From Fulvitalea axinellae (GTDB lineage Bacteria; Bacteroidota; Bacteroidia; Cytophagales; Cyclobacteriaceae): a stretch of DNA of 64,000 bases. Numbering within the stretch: the stretch's first letter is position 1; every line of letters begins with the position of its first letter. The stretch spans positions 1,984,001-2,048,000 of the forward strand of contig NZ_AP025314.1 in NCBI RefSeq assembly GCF_036492835.1, in the 5' to 3' direction. This document shows, piece by piece, positions 10,101-17,998 of the stretch. Both the position numbers and the translations under genes were made by a program. The notes beneath the pieces were generated by a model. It saw only the letters and a list, made by a program, of their open reading frames with translations. It searched no databases and had not been told where the DNA came from.

Positions 10101-11589
10101 CACCACTGCTGCTCTCTTCCATTTTTGCCACAAGATTGATTTCCAATCCAGGACAAATAACCGTGTCGCTAACATGCTGGTCTTGGTCCCCTATGTCAAT
10201 AATAATTTCTTCGAGAGTATTCTCCTTTATATTGTCAGAAGGAAAAGAGAAAGGGAACGGTTCACCGCCGAAAAATCCAACCATCGAAGCGTTAAGTTCG
10301 TCTTCGATATCAATCGAAGTGGCCGTAAGGTTTCTTGATAGGTTACCGTCTATACTCCAAATACTTGAATCTGGAATCACGGTTTGCCCCTTAAATGTAA
10401 ACGTGGTGCCAAGTCGGACTTTCGATTTTGTACAGCCTTCGGCTACGTGGCTAATCTGTAACTTGGCCGGAATGTTCGAAACATGAGGGAGGAATTCGGG
10501 TAGATATTCCGAGTTGAATGTAGCTCCTTCGTATGCGGCGGTTTCAATGTTGCGATTAGAGGAGAGAGGATCAGCTATTTTCGCTAATTGCATCTCGTTC
10601 GTAGCGGTCCGGTAAAGGACAAAAAGCTCCTCGCCTGGAGTTTTTCGGATACCGTAAACACCGGATTCAGACGCATTCAGTTTGATAATACTGGGTAGCG
10701 TTGGGTTCTCCAGATCATAGATCAATACATTTTTGCCCGAAGTAACAGCCAAAGCCGTTTCGGAAAGCCAAGTAGCGTCAAATGTTCCTAAGCCCGATCC
10801 TGAGGATGGAAGGACAGGCACTGTTGCGTGAGGAACGATTTCTGCACCTCCCGGATTTATCGTGAAAACTCTGGCGTCTGTGGAACCGGTAGCCGGAATA
10901 GCTGCGATTACTCCTGAATTGTCGGTTGGTCTGAGGTTACGGAACACCACATTGTCTGGCGAAGCAAGCGTAGCCGTACTGCTTGGGCCAGTTGGCGTAA
11001 GCTCGAATAACTCCAGCGTTCTTGAAGCGTCCCTTTTTTGGATTATCAGCCAGTTTTTTCCTTCAAAATGGAAAGTGGCCATGGCGTTGGCCGTAGTGTC
11101 GGAGACTACGGTTGGGGTTGTGCTTTCAAGTTCGCCGTAGGGGAGGGCGGAGGTGCCGTCTCCTGTTTGGCTCATATCTACGGTATAGGCCTGCACTTTA
11201 TTCGAACTGACGAATAGGTAATATTTGTCCGGAAACTCTGTGTCTGAATAAGAGGGCGGACTTACGGCCAATCGTTGGTGGGGGACATCGGAAACCGGAA
11301 CCTCAAGCGCGTCCCCGCTAATTTGTTGGTGGGCTCTGTTGAAAATCGAAATCCCGTCGCTGTAAAAAAGTATCTCGCCGGTGATGGGATGCGTGGCCAC
11401 CACCGTGTTGCCTTTTGTGTTCAAGCCGGTCCAACTGCTGTAGAGCGTATCGGTTACTTCGGTTCCTTTGGGGCCGAAATTGATGAATCTCTCATGCAGA
11501 AACCAGTTCTCTTTCCGCTTTTGCCCGTATGTGGCCGAAAGAGCGGAAGCAAAAACTAGAGTCAAGAACAGCTTTGTAAATATTCTCAT
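7162..11589 (-). CDS. T9SS-exported surface protein with type B sorting domain
   Basis: 1475 residues. An N-terminal signal peptide (LFLTLVFASALSATYGQ) leads into a repetitive beta region that looks like propeller or lectin blades: two stretches open with a WYFGDQAAIDF / WFLHERFINFGP pattern typical of Bacteroidota gliding-motility C-terminal proteins. A poly-Gly/Ser linker at about residues 493-510 separates the halves. Several PKD/Ig-like segments follow, then a C-terminal type B sorting domain of about 90 residues (VPGAEQNSVFRFGY, LYIFNRWGELVFHS, GGWDGSYQNGSPVPAGSYPY, RGSVLVIR). The last domain directs T9SS export and cell-surface anchoring. Divergent from sprF across a 495-base gap. The ligand or partner is unknown. 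Confidence 0.88.
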   Translation of the reverse strand: MRIFTKLFLTLVFASALSATYGQKRKENWFLHERFINFGPKGTEVTDTLYSSWTGLNTKGNTVVATHPITGEILFYSDGISIFNRAHQQISGDALEVPVSDVPHQRLAVSPPSYSDTEFPDKYYLFVSSNKVQAYTVDMSQTGDGTSALPYGELESTTPTVVSDTTANAMATFHFEGKNWLIIQKRDASRTLELFELTPTGPSSTATLASPDNVVFRNLRPTDNSGVIAAIPATGSTDARVFTINPGGAEIVPHATVPVLPSSGSGLGTFDATWLSETALAVTSGKNVLIYDLENPTLPSIIKLNASESGVYGIRKTPGEELFVLYRTATNEMQLAKIADPLSSNRNIETAAYEGATFNSEYLPEFLPHVSNIPAKLQISHVAEGCTKSKVRLGTTFTFKGQTVIPDSSIWSIDGNLSRNLTATSIDIEDELNASMVGFFGGEPFPFSFPSDNIKENTLEEIIIDIGDQDQHVSDTVICPGLEINLVAKMEESSSGGGSGGGSGGGGSGGGYTPLAETGDIAWVWSSGDQAGDIDVGLVDPTSDTELRSGEYVVTATRGGCSRSSDPTNVTVYAESELVEETSSTVGKWYFGDQAAIDFNTPTPEPVSPNNSKMNDAPAGVETAFDSEGTLLFYTDGDQVWINPLALHKRDKDGNPIPETEHIAITDLGGDRESAQSVEIVKASQEEGIFYIFTTRKARDKNEFRFSYSILNLLAPIDSPSSNGFEARLIVKDKTIFERATERILVAGDNNGGTIYTHEYGTNRFVVFQVTTNGLEGPLLSAAGPYHNPGEPSHAIGEMVLLSGDNGSQLAYPSSDPGLPGSTSDNTLTILKNSNNVLEEPVSIPLGLVYDTYVPYGAEADDNKIYLTLQGGANSQLIEFFYNHETDPDNPDEDYKELLRNPNNIKSITSISGTAGQISEAPNGTLYVAVDGRSSLGEVLRNSSQNNPSGYNANALELGGKTSGLGLPSYSDQGGTGSENTPELKADDGCSGDTLSFIATGRTKIDQYAWDLDPIIDYTDNLVGVIVNDSQNGRIEITSHTRLPGTWGETDTLKAVYIVPANRVDPYTIKVHMWRCESSALLSGRDDLIHDYLDEEINLSEIEIRDPKMLLQINDPYLTCGESIEVTALDPSLSYLSEIKYTWDGLLSPTQEGDGLNTTQIPAPQKDFEEWKLTMERNGCEREFEFSVVDQKPKFELNETEECQDELVVIESFLVPELPHYWTQNDPDGTVIKNKNPDDDTPNKFSPITENPGTYKVSLSVTSIDNVDCHTDTTVNFVVNPKAPTPIEDGSVIKVCFNDEAQIIDGSGEEGTIEKWEWRNLTTGNTYTDPILNATDASFTGHYQLFTTNEFGCVSNSSFRYIEDCVATVRLPEAIVPGAEQNSVFRFGYDHNVNGDTFELYIFNRWGELVFHSTNYEEFKTRSSDTKFVEGGWDGSYQNGSPVPAGSYPYLIKFNVKAELEIEPIEIRGSVLVIR

Positions 11590-12084
11590 ACCTTGAAATT
11601 GTCGTTCGAGTCAAGTTTAAGGATTAAGAGATAATATTAATCCATTTATTTCGAAAATTAAGAGTTAAAGAGCTAATAATGCATCTTTCAAATAAAGAAA
11701 CGTGTCATTCCACAAAAGCAAAAAGCCTTCGCTGGTTTTTTTTCAGATTAGTAAGCCTAGGCTAACCCGGTAGGCGACTTTGGGGCGTTTTTCTTCTGAG
11801 GTGAAAATAATCGTTTTTTATGAGTTACTTTCATGTCGTTTTTCGTTTTTTATAATGTAAATTCCCTGAAAAGTTATTAGCTCTGTAAAAAAATACTTTT
11901 AGGGTAATGTCAGATGCCAATGGTTTGGGCAAATGCCTTTCTTTGGCTATTTTCAAGATTTGTTAGTTGTTTATTAGCGTTGCGACATTCGGGAACGCTT
12001 GATGTTTGCACTGTTGGTTTGATAGGGGATACGGGTTTGGCCGGAAAATGAGGCCAAACGGAGAACTAAACTGGAAAAGCATAA
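11590..12084. other. 495-bp divergent intergenic region with hairpins
   Basis: No convincing gene on either strand. It holds the regulatory DNA for the divergent T9SS cargo and sprF genes. Visible structure: an AAAAAGCC / GGTTTTTT hairpin with T-tracts on both strands (11719-11743), a perfect palindrome AGCCTAGGCT (11754-11763) inside a larger GCCTA / TAGGC stem (11755-11775), and a hairpin close to the sprF start listed separately. I found no clear TAnnTTTG promoter here. Confidence 0.4.
12036..12058 (+). promoter_or_regulatory. Hairpin in the sprF leader
   Basis: Perfect 7-bp stem TTTGGCC / GGCCAAA with a 9-nt loop, ending 26 bases before the ATG of the PorP/SprF gene. There is no T-run, so it is not a terminator; it could stabilise the mRNA or bind a protein. 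Confidence 0.35.
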
Positions 12085-13107
12085 ATGAAGAGGCGAATAA
12101 TATTGATAATGGGTTTTGTCTGTTTGTGGGGATTGCTTTCTGGGCCGGAAGCCAAGGCTCAGGATCCGCAGTTTTCACAATTTTTCGCGGCGCCGCTCTA
12201 CACTAATCCCGGATTTACGGGCTCTACCCAAAAGACTAGGTTTGGTCTGAATTACAGAAACCAATGGCCGTCGCTACAAGCGAATTTCACGACTTACGCA
12301 GCGTACGCTGACCATTATATTGATGAGTACAATAGCGGAGTGGGGCTAATGCTGATGTCGGATAATGTTCCAAAAGCGGGACTTAGCTCCACCAGTGCGT
12401 ATCTTTCTTACGCTTACCAAGTGAGATTCTCTGAGGATTTTATGCTGAGGCCCGGTGTTCAGCTGGGCTATGTCCATCAGTCTGCAAATTACGGAGACCT
12501 GCTTTTTGGCGATATGATTGATCCGTTTACAGGTGAGATTGGCGCAGGCGGAGAGCCTTTGGATTTCGAAAACAGAGGTTTCTTTGATTTGGGCTTCGGA
12601 GCCGTGGCTTTTTATAAGGAATTTTGGGCGGGCCTTAGCGCCTCGCACCTTACGCAACCGAATATTTCCACCGCCGTGGACGGTGACGATCCGTTACCGA
12701 TAAAATATGTGTATACGATGGGGTACAAGTTCGCGTTTACGAAAGTGGACAAACACTTGCGACGTGAGTACGCATTTACGCCGGTTATGCTTTACAAGAA
12801 CCAAGGAGACTTTAGCCAGCTGGATGTCGGTACATATTTTACGTTTGAGCCTTTGGTTGTAGGCTTGTGGTATAGAGGTTTGCCTTTCAAACCTGTGGAA
12901 GGAAAAAGCAACCATGAGTCGTTTGTGGCGCTTGTGGGTTATAGCATGCACGGATTTAATTTCGGATACAGCTATGACTACACAATCTCGGATCTCGGGA
13001 TAAAGTCGGGAGGGGCGCATGAGATTTCCATTTCGTATACCTTGTTTTTGGGTGATCCGCGCAAACCGCCAAAGCATATGCGTAAATTGCCTTGCCCGCA
13101 GTTTTAA
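12085..13107 (+). CDS. PorP/SprF-family T9SS outer-membrane protein
   Basis: 340 residues, signal peptide cleaved after EAKAQ, followed by the family's diagnostic opening QDPQFSQFFAAPLYTNPGFTG and a run of amphipathic beta strands ending in an aromatic-rich C-terminus, consistent with a 14-strand outer-membrane barrel. PorP/SprF proteins bind type B sorting domains and PorE/OmpA partners to attach or deliver specific T9SS cargo (SprF serves SprB in Flavobacterium johnsoniae). The divergent type B cargo gene and the downstream OmpA gene make this one a likely partner of those two. The gene starts at ATG 12085, with a GAAGAGG-like purine stretch just inside the gene. Confidence 0.9.
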   Translation: MKRRIILIMGFVCLWGLLSGPEAKAQDPQFSQFFAAPLYTNPGFTGSTQKTRFGLNYRNQWPSLQANFTTYAAYADHYIDEYNSGVGLMLMSDNVPKAGLSSTSAYLSYAYQVRFSEDFMLRPGVQLGYVHQSANYGDLLFGDMIDPFTGEIGAGGEPLDFENRGFFDLGFGAVAFYKEFWAGLSASHLTQPNISTAVDGDDPLPIKYVYTMGYKFAFTKVDKHLRREYAFTPVMLYKNQGDFSQLDVGTYFTFEPLVVGLWYRGLPFKPVEGKSNHESFVALVGYSMHGFNFGYSYDYTISDLGIKSGGAHEISISYTLFLGDPRKPPKHMRKLPCPQF

Positions 13108-13190
13108 TTCGCTCCGGGCCTGAAGAGATTGATATTGGCGCCGGGTATGCTCGGTGCCGTTTTTGTTTTAAGCGAAAAATCAGGAATGTG

Positions 13191-14432
13191 ATGGATTCAC
13201 ATCAAGTATTATTGTTGGTATTGGGGATAGTGGTGTTTGAGTTCCTTTTGGAACGGGTGTTAGGAGTCTTTAATATTCGAAATCTGAAGCCTGAATTGCC
13301 AAAAGCCTTTTCGGATGTGTATGGACAGGAGGAATATGCGAAAAGCCTCCGCTATCAAAAAGCGAATTATCGTTTTGGATTATTTTCGGCTTCCATCTCG
13401 TTTGTGGTCACTTTTGTGGTTTTGGCTCTTGGTTGGTTAGGCAAAGCGAATACGTTCCTTACGGCCGGAATCGAAAGCCCGATCGTTTCTGCATTAGTGT
13501 TTTTCGGAGCGATGTTCATTGTGAACGATTTGCTTAGTCTGCCTTTCAGTCTTTACCGCACTTTTTCTATTGAAGAAAAGTTTGGCTTCAATCGTATGAC
13601 GCTGAAAACGTTCTTGCTTGATAAACTGAAATCGTATGCTTTGACGGGGATTTTAGGCGGAGGTATCTTGGCTTTACTGATGTATTTGCTTGGAGTGCTG
13701 GGAAAAGACTACTGGTGGGCATTCTGGATTTTTCTTTCCGTTGTTCTCCCTTTGTTCAATCTCCTGTACACGAACGTGATCATGCCGATTTTCAACAAAT
13801 TCACGCCTTTGGAAGACGGCGAATTACGGGAGGCGATTATGGATTACGCTAAAAAAGTCGATTTTCCGCTGGAAGGGATTTACGTAATGGACGGATCTAA
13901 AAGAAGTACAAAAGCGAACGCTTTCTTTTCGGGATTCGGTCGGTTCAAGAGAATAGTGTTGTTCGATACGTTGATCGAAAAGTTGGAAACAGAAGAGCTT
14001 GTTGCCGTTTTGGCACATGAAGTTGGGCATTACAAGAAAAAACACATTTTACAAGGTATGGTGATTTCGATTTTGCAAACGGGTTTGTTGCTGTTCTTGT
14101 CCTCTTTGTTTGTGTTCAATCCGTTGTTTTCCGAAGCTCTTGGGAGTGAAGGAATGAATGTGCTTTATTTGAATCTAATGGCCTTTGGGCTGTTGTTCGG
14201 GCCCATTTCCATGATTGTTTCCGTAGGATTTAATCTTTTGAGCCGAAAAAATGAATACCAAGCCGACGCTTGGGCGGTACGCACGTTCGGGGCGGAGCCG
14301 ATGGTTGGCGCATTGAAGAAATTGACGGCTAAAAACTTCGGTAACTTGACGCCTCATAGCGCATATGTTTTCTTCCATTATTCGCACCCGCCATTATGGC
14401 AAAGGCTGGAAGCTATCGAAAGCGTTAAATGA
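13191..14432 (+). CDS. M48 (Ste24/CAAX-type) membrane metalloprotease
   Basis: 413-residue polytopic protein. The zinc-protease motif LAHEVGHYKKKH (HExxH) lies near residue 280, preceded by KRSTKANAFFSGFG, and the third ligand Glu is in SRKNEYQADAWA near 355: a complete M48A/Ste24 active site. About six to seven hydrophobic spans are visible (for example LLLVLGIVVFEFLL, TGILGGGILALLMYLLGVLG). It probably cleaves membrane or periplasmic proteins in quality control. The start is ATG 13191 (MDSHQVLLLVLG); longer in-frame readings use non-ATG codons inside sprF. It sits between sprF and ompA of T9SS module 1, but a terminator follows it, so it likely shares transcription with sprF only. Confidence 0.9.
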   Translation: MDSHQVLLLVLGIVVFEFLLERVLGVFNIRNLKPELPKAFSDVYGQEEYAKSLRYQKANYRFGLFSASISFVVTFVVLALGWLGKANTFLTAGIESPIVSALVFFGAMFIVNDLLSLPFSLYRTFSIEEKFGFNRMTLKTFLLDKLKSYALTGILGGGILALLMYLLGVLGKDYWWAFWIFLSVVLPLFNLLYTNVIMPIFNKFTPLEDGELREAIMDYAKKVDFPLEGIYVMDGSKRSTKANAFFSGFGRFKRIVLFDTLIEKLETEELVAVLAHEVGHYKKKHILQGMVISILQTGLLLFLSSLFVFNPLFSEALGSEGMNVLYLNLMAFGLLFGPISMIVSVGFNLLSRKNEYQADAWAVRTFGAEPMVGALKKLTAKNFGNLTPHSAYVFFHYSHPPLWQRLEAIESVK

Positions 14433-14464
14433 ACATATGCCGTATGATTTATCAAAAGGTAAAG

Positions 14465-14494
14465 GAACTTCTGCCTTGGTAGGTTCTTTTTTTT
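14465..14494 (+). terminator. Intrinsic terminator after the M48 gene
   Basis: Stem GAAC-tt-CTGCC / GGTAG-GTTC followed by eight T. Confidence 0.75.
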
Positions 14495-14600
14495 GAGAAA
14501 AAATAATAACTTTTGCCTTGTAATGTTTGGTGGCTTTTTCACTCACCTAACGTTTTCGGATGCGCATTGGGTGCGCTTTCGTCACTAATCGATTGATTTT

Positions 14601-16964
14601 ATGAGAATGATGTCAACCAGAGCTTTCCCCTTTAGGGTATTTTTACTTTCGCTGGCTTTTGTGTGTTACGGAGGTTTTGGTTTTGCGCAGTCGGCCAAGA
14701 CGCAGAAGACTCTGTACAAGGCCAGTCAACTGTTTAAGATCGGCAATTACGACGGTGCGCTGAAACTATACCTGGAAGCCGAAGGGGCTGGGACGTTAGG
14801 TCCGGCTATGGCGTACGCTGTGGGGGTTTGTTACAAATATCAGAAATCCGTTAACGAGCAGGTTAAAGGTTTGCCGTACCTTCAAAGGGCATCGGAGGCC
14901 TATGGAAAGGTGAGAATGCCGAAAGAGGTGTTTCTGCACTTGGGCGACCTTCGGATGAAAAATGAGGAGATCAACGTGGCGATGGAGGCTTATGAGCGTT
15001 ACGCCAAACTGTTGGATCCCGATAAGGAAAGGGATAAAGCGGATAAGATTCAGCAGGTGATCATGGCGGCCAAGACTTCGGCCGAAGTGATATTGAACCC
15101 TAAAGATATCAGGATCCATAGGCTGGACCGAATCGTGAACACCGAATATACGGAGTATAACCCTGTTGTTGCCGCCGACGAAAGTGTGATGGCCTATACG
15201 GCTTGGTATCCCGACGCTAAATCAAACAGCAGGAAAGAGCAAATTTTGGTGACAACTAAAGACGGTGGTGGAGACTGGTCCGAACCGATTAAAATCGACC
15301 TGAAGACAAACAGGACGGTTGGTACTGCGGGGATTTCGCCGGACGGCCAGAAAATGCTGATTTTTATGGGCAAGAACAACGGCAAAGGCGGTGATCTCTA
15401 TTTTATTGAAAAAGATGGTGACGGTTGGTCGTCTCCGACGATTATCGAGAGTCTTAGAACCAATTCGTCTTTGACTACCACGGGAAGTATAACGCCGGAC
15501 GGAAAGACGATTTACTTTGCTAGCGACAGACCGGGCGGATTCGGTGGCTTGGACGTGTACCGAGTGGATAAGAAAGAAGATGGCCGTTGGGGTGATCCTT
15601 ATAACTTGGGCGGGATGATTAATACGGATAAAGACGAGGACGCTCCGTTTATCCACCCGGACAAAAAGACGCTGTTTTTCACCTCGAATCGTAGCGCTTC
15701 GATTGGCGGAGACGATATTTTCAAAAGTATCTTGGTGCGCGGACGTTGGAGAAAGCCAGTGAACATGGGATATCCGATCAACACTACTGCCGACGACAAT
15801 TACTTTACGCTTATCGCTGACGGTAGCCGGGCTTATTTCTCTTCTGACAGAAAAGGCGGTTCCGGTGAACAGGATATTTATTATTTCGATATGCCTGAGA
15901 GCGAAGCGAATATTCCTTTGACAATGGTGAAAGGTCGTATTCTCGTCGGGCCGGACAGTATTGCGGTACCTACCCAAATCAAGGTAGTTGATAATGAGAC
16001 CGACCAGAAAGTCGAGTTCGTGTATAGTCCGAACAAAGAAACCGGGGACTACCTGATTATTCTTCCTCCGGGCAAAAACTACGATATGATTATCGAATCC
16101 GAAGGTTTTATGCCTTATACGGTAAATATCAATATCCCTAACCAAACGTATTTTTACCAGCTGTACCAAATGATCCATTTGGCCCAAATCAAGCAGTTTG
16201 ACGTTTTGGTAGGACAAAGGGTTTCGGTCAAAAACAAGTTTTATGACACAGGCAAGGATCAAGTGGTGGTGAATGTGCAGAAGGCGAAAGAAGCTTCACT
16301 GGTGCAGAGTGACAGCCTTGATCTTTATGATATGATGGACGTGATCATCAAGGCCGAAGACACCGAAGCTTACGAGTATCTTCTGGACTTGATGTATTCG
16401 ACGGCCCCAACGGAATCGGTCGATTTCTCCGATGTCGAAGACGACAGAATGGAAATAGCGAGCCGTCAGTATTTCTTTGACGAAAGTGACACGGCTCACC
16501 TTGAGGTGAGAAGAGTGGGCGAGGAAGTGATCTATTCTCTGCCGACGCTTTTTGTTACGGAAGAGTCAAAAAAACGTTTTGAGAAGAAACACGTGCGCTC
16601 TCAAGTCAATCCCGAATTGCTTAAGCCCGTATACAGCATATATTTCCAGGCTGGGGAGTCCGTGGTACAAGAGAATTATATGGGACAACTGCAGGTTTTG
16701 TTGGAGCTTTTGAAAAATGAGAAAAACCTAGGCGTTGAGATTTCGGGTTACGCATCGGCGGAAGGTGACAGGGAAGCCAACGAGGAACTGTCGAATAAGC
16801 GGGCTATCGAAGTGCTGAACTTCTTCAACTACCGTGGCGTGGTGCGCCGTAGAATCAGGGCCCGTGGCCACGGCGTAACCCAAAGCGAGGATTCGAGCAG
16901 GGAGAAGGCCCGTAGGGTGGAGATCAAGCTTGTTGACCTTACGAACAGCAATTCCGTCTTGTAG
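14601..16964 (+). CDS. TPR-PD40-OmpA protein (PorE-like), T9SS-associated
   Basis: 787 residues with a signal peptide (cleavage after GFAQ). Residues about 30-150 are TPR-like helices. Residues about 185-430 form a WD40-like/PD40 propeller with repeated FxSDRxGGxGGxDVY blades (FASDRPGGFGGLDVYR, FTSNRSASIGGDDIF, FSSDRKGGSGEQDIYYF). Residues about 440-530 resemble a carboxypeptidase-regulatory/PEGA-like beta domain. The C-terminal 120 residues are an OmpA peptidoglycan-binding domain (IYFQAGESVVQ, SGYASAEGDREANEELS, GHGVTQSE, KARRVEI). This is the domain order of PorE of Porphyromonas gingivalis, which links the T9SS to peptidoglycan. It has its own upstream region after a terminator and a strong terminator behind. 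Probably the cell-wall anchor of module 1. Confidence 0.87.
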   Translation: MRMMSTRAFPFRVFLLSLAFVCYGGFGFAQSAKTQKTLYKASQLFKIGNYDGALKLYLEAEGAGTLGPAMAYAVGVCYKYQKSVNEQVKGLPYLQRASEAYGKVRMPKEVFLHLGDLRMKNEEINVAMEAYERYAKLLDPDKERDKADKIQQVIMAAKTSAEVILNPKDIRIHRLDRIVNTEYTEYNPVVAADESVMAYTAWYPDAKSNSRKEQILVTTKDGGGDWSEPIKIDLKTNRTVGTAGISPDGQKMLIFMGKNNGKGGDLYFIEKDGDGWSSPTIIESLRTNSSLTTTGSITPDGKTIYFASDRPGGFGGLDVYRVDKKEDGRWGDPYNLGGMINTDKDEDAPFIHPDKKTLFFTSNRSASIGGDDIFKSILVRGRWRKPVNMGYPINTTADDNYFTLIADGSRAYFSSDRKGGSGEQDIYYFDMPESEANIPLTMVKGRILVGPDSIAVPTQIKVVDNETDQKVEFVYSPNKETGDYLIILPPGKNYDMIIESEGFMPYTVNINIPNQTYFYQLYQMIHLAQIKQFDVLVGQRVSVKNKFYDTGKDQVVVNVQKAKEASLVQSDSLDLYDMMDVIIKAEDTEAYEYLLDLMYSTAPTESVDFSDVEDDRMEIASRQYFFDESDTAHLEVRRVGEEVIYSLPTLFVTEESKKRFEKKHVRSQVNPELLKPVYSIYFQAGESVVQENYMGQLQVLLELLKNEKNLGVEISGYASAEGDREANEELSNKRAIEVLNFFNYRGVVRRRIRARGHGVTQSEDSSREKARRVEIKLVDLTNSNSVL

Positions 16965-16984
16965 TGAAACCATACGGAGAAGAT

Positions 16985-17019
16985 GCCCCCGTTTCCTTTT
17001 GGATGCGGGGGCTTTTTTT
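16985..17019 (+). terminator. Strong intrinsic terminator after the PorE-like gene
   Basis: Perfect stem GCCCCCG / CGGGGGC with a 14-nt loop, followed by seven T. Confidence 0.9.
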
Positions 17020-17094
17020 GTTTCAGGTGTGTTTTTTTCTTTCGAAAAGCGCTTTTGTATGATTTTGGGCATTTTTCTCAGAGACTTTCTTTCA

Positions 17095-17102
17095 TATTTT
17101 TG
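17095..17102 (+). promoter_or_regulatory. TATTTTTG -7 box before the histidine phosphatase gene
   Basis: TATTTTTG matches TAnnTTTG; transcription would start near 17107, about 35 bases before the ATG. The -33 box is weak (TTTTG at 17063-17067 is 27 bases away), so this is tentative. Confidence 0.35.
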
Positions 17103-17141
17103 CCCCCCGACAATCGAACCACTGCTAAAACCGAACAAATA

Positions 17142-17771
17142 ATGACCATCGCCAAAACCAAAACACTGTACATTGTCCGCCACGGGCAAACGGACTACAA
17201 CCTGAACGGATACGTCCAGGGACGTAGGATCGACGCCGATCTTAACGGCACGGGACAGGCGCAGGCGCGAGCCCTTTTCGACGCTTACGAATTGGAGCGA
17301 TTTGACCGTTGCTTTGTCTCTACCCTGAAGCGCACTCACCAAACGGTGGCCGCTTTTGCGGAAGCTGGAGTGCCAGTTAGTCCACTTTCGGGATTCGACG
17401 AGCTGGATTACGGCTATTTCGAAGGAAAGCTTATCGAGCTGGATGAGGAGTTCAACTACCCGGCCTTGATGAGGGAATGGGACAAAGGGAAAACCGACAT
17501 GTCGGCGCCGGAAGGGGAAAGCCCCGAAGACGTTAGCCGCAGGCAAAAAGCCGCTTTGGCGGAAGTGCTTGCCCACGATGGCGACAAGTTCATGATATGT
17601 ATGCATAGCCGAGCGATAAGGATTTTGCTCTGCGGAATGATGGGAAGACCATTGACGGAAATGAAGGATTTCGGCCCGGCAAACACCGGGGTTACCCAAG
17701 TGAGATGCCACGTGGAAGACGGGCGTTTTGAGTTGTTGAGATTCAACGACTTGTCTCATTTGGAAGCTTAA
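17142..17771 (+). CDS. Histidine phosphatase family protein
   Basis: 209 residues of the branch-1 histidine phosphatase (phosphoglycerate-mutase-like) fold. The catalytic motif is VRHGQTDYN (His14), followed by the RRIDADLNGTGQAQA and TLKRTHQT segments that bind phosphate, the acid Glu in GFDELDYGYFEGK and the second histidine in ICMHSRAIRIL. It lacks the GpmA-type insert, and a true gpmA lies at 46.7 kb, so this one is more likely a broad phosphatase of the CobC/PhoE kind. A substrate cannot be named. The ATG at 17142 is chosen because longer readings run through the upstream terminator and a TATTTTTG promoter box precedes it. Confidence 0.87.
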   Translation: MTIAKTKTLYIVRHGQTDYNLNGYVQGRRIDADLNGTGQAQARALFDAYELERFDRCFVSTLKRTHQTVAAFAEAGVPVSPLSGFDELDYGYFEGKLIELDEEFNYPALMREWDKGKTDMSAPEGESPEDVSRRQKAALAEVLAHDGDKFMICMHSRAIRILLCGMMGRPLTEMKDFGPANTGVTQVRCHVEDGRFELLRFNDLSHLEA

Positions 17772-17822
17772 AAGAGGCTGTGAGCGTGGTTTGGGTGTTC
17801 GAAGCGCCTAAAAAATCATTCG

Positions 17823-17857
17823 TTTGCTGTCTTTTTTTTCCGGAAACATTATTTTTG
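17823..17857 (+). promoter_or_regulatory. Candidate promoter for hppA
   Basis: TTTG (17823-17826), 23 nt, TATTTTTG (17850-17857). The spacing is at the upper limit of the Bacteroidota consensus. It would give a leader of about 135 nt before the hppA ATG. Confidence 0.4.
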
Positions 17858-17998
17858 AAGATGCTCGTTTTCATTGTAAGAGGCTGGGTGTAAGGTTTCT
17901 CCCTATTCTGCAATGGAATTTTGTGTTAAGCGTACGTTGACTTTTGGATTTGAAAAAACTGTTAAGTATAAATTTTTTTAATCAAATAAATTGAAGCA

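Noticed and set aside
11590..12084. c-di-GMP (GEMM) riboswitch in the divergent gap
   Set aside because: The stems and the G-rich, GNRA-loop core that define GEMM are not present; only unrelated hairpins are.
15222..16262. Minus-strand open frame of 346 residues
   Set aside because: It runs opposite the PorE-like gene, which has clear PD40 and OmpA domains. The minus-strand product has no recognisable motif or natural composition, so it is a shadow.
16728..17759. Minus-strand open frame of 343 residues
   Set aside because: It overlaps the OmpA domain, a terminator and the histidine phosphatase on the other strand, all of which are well supported.
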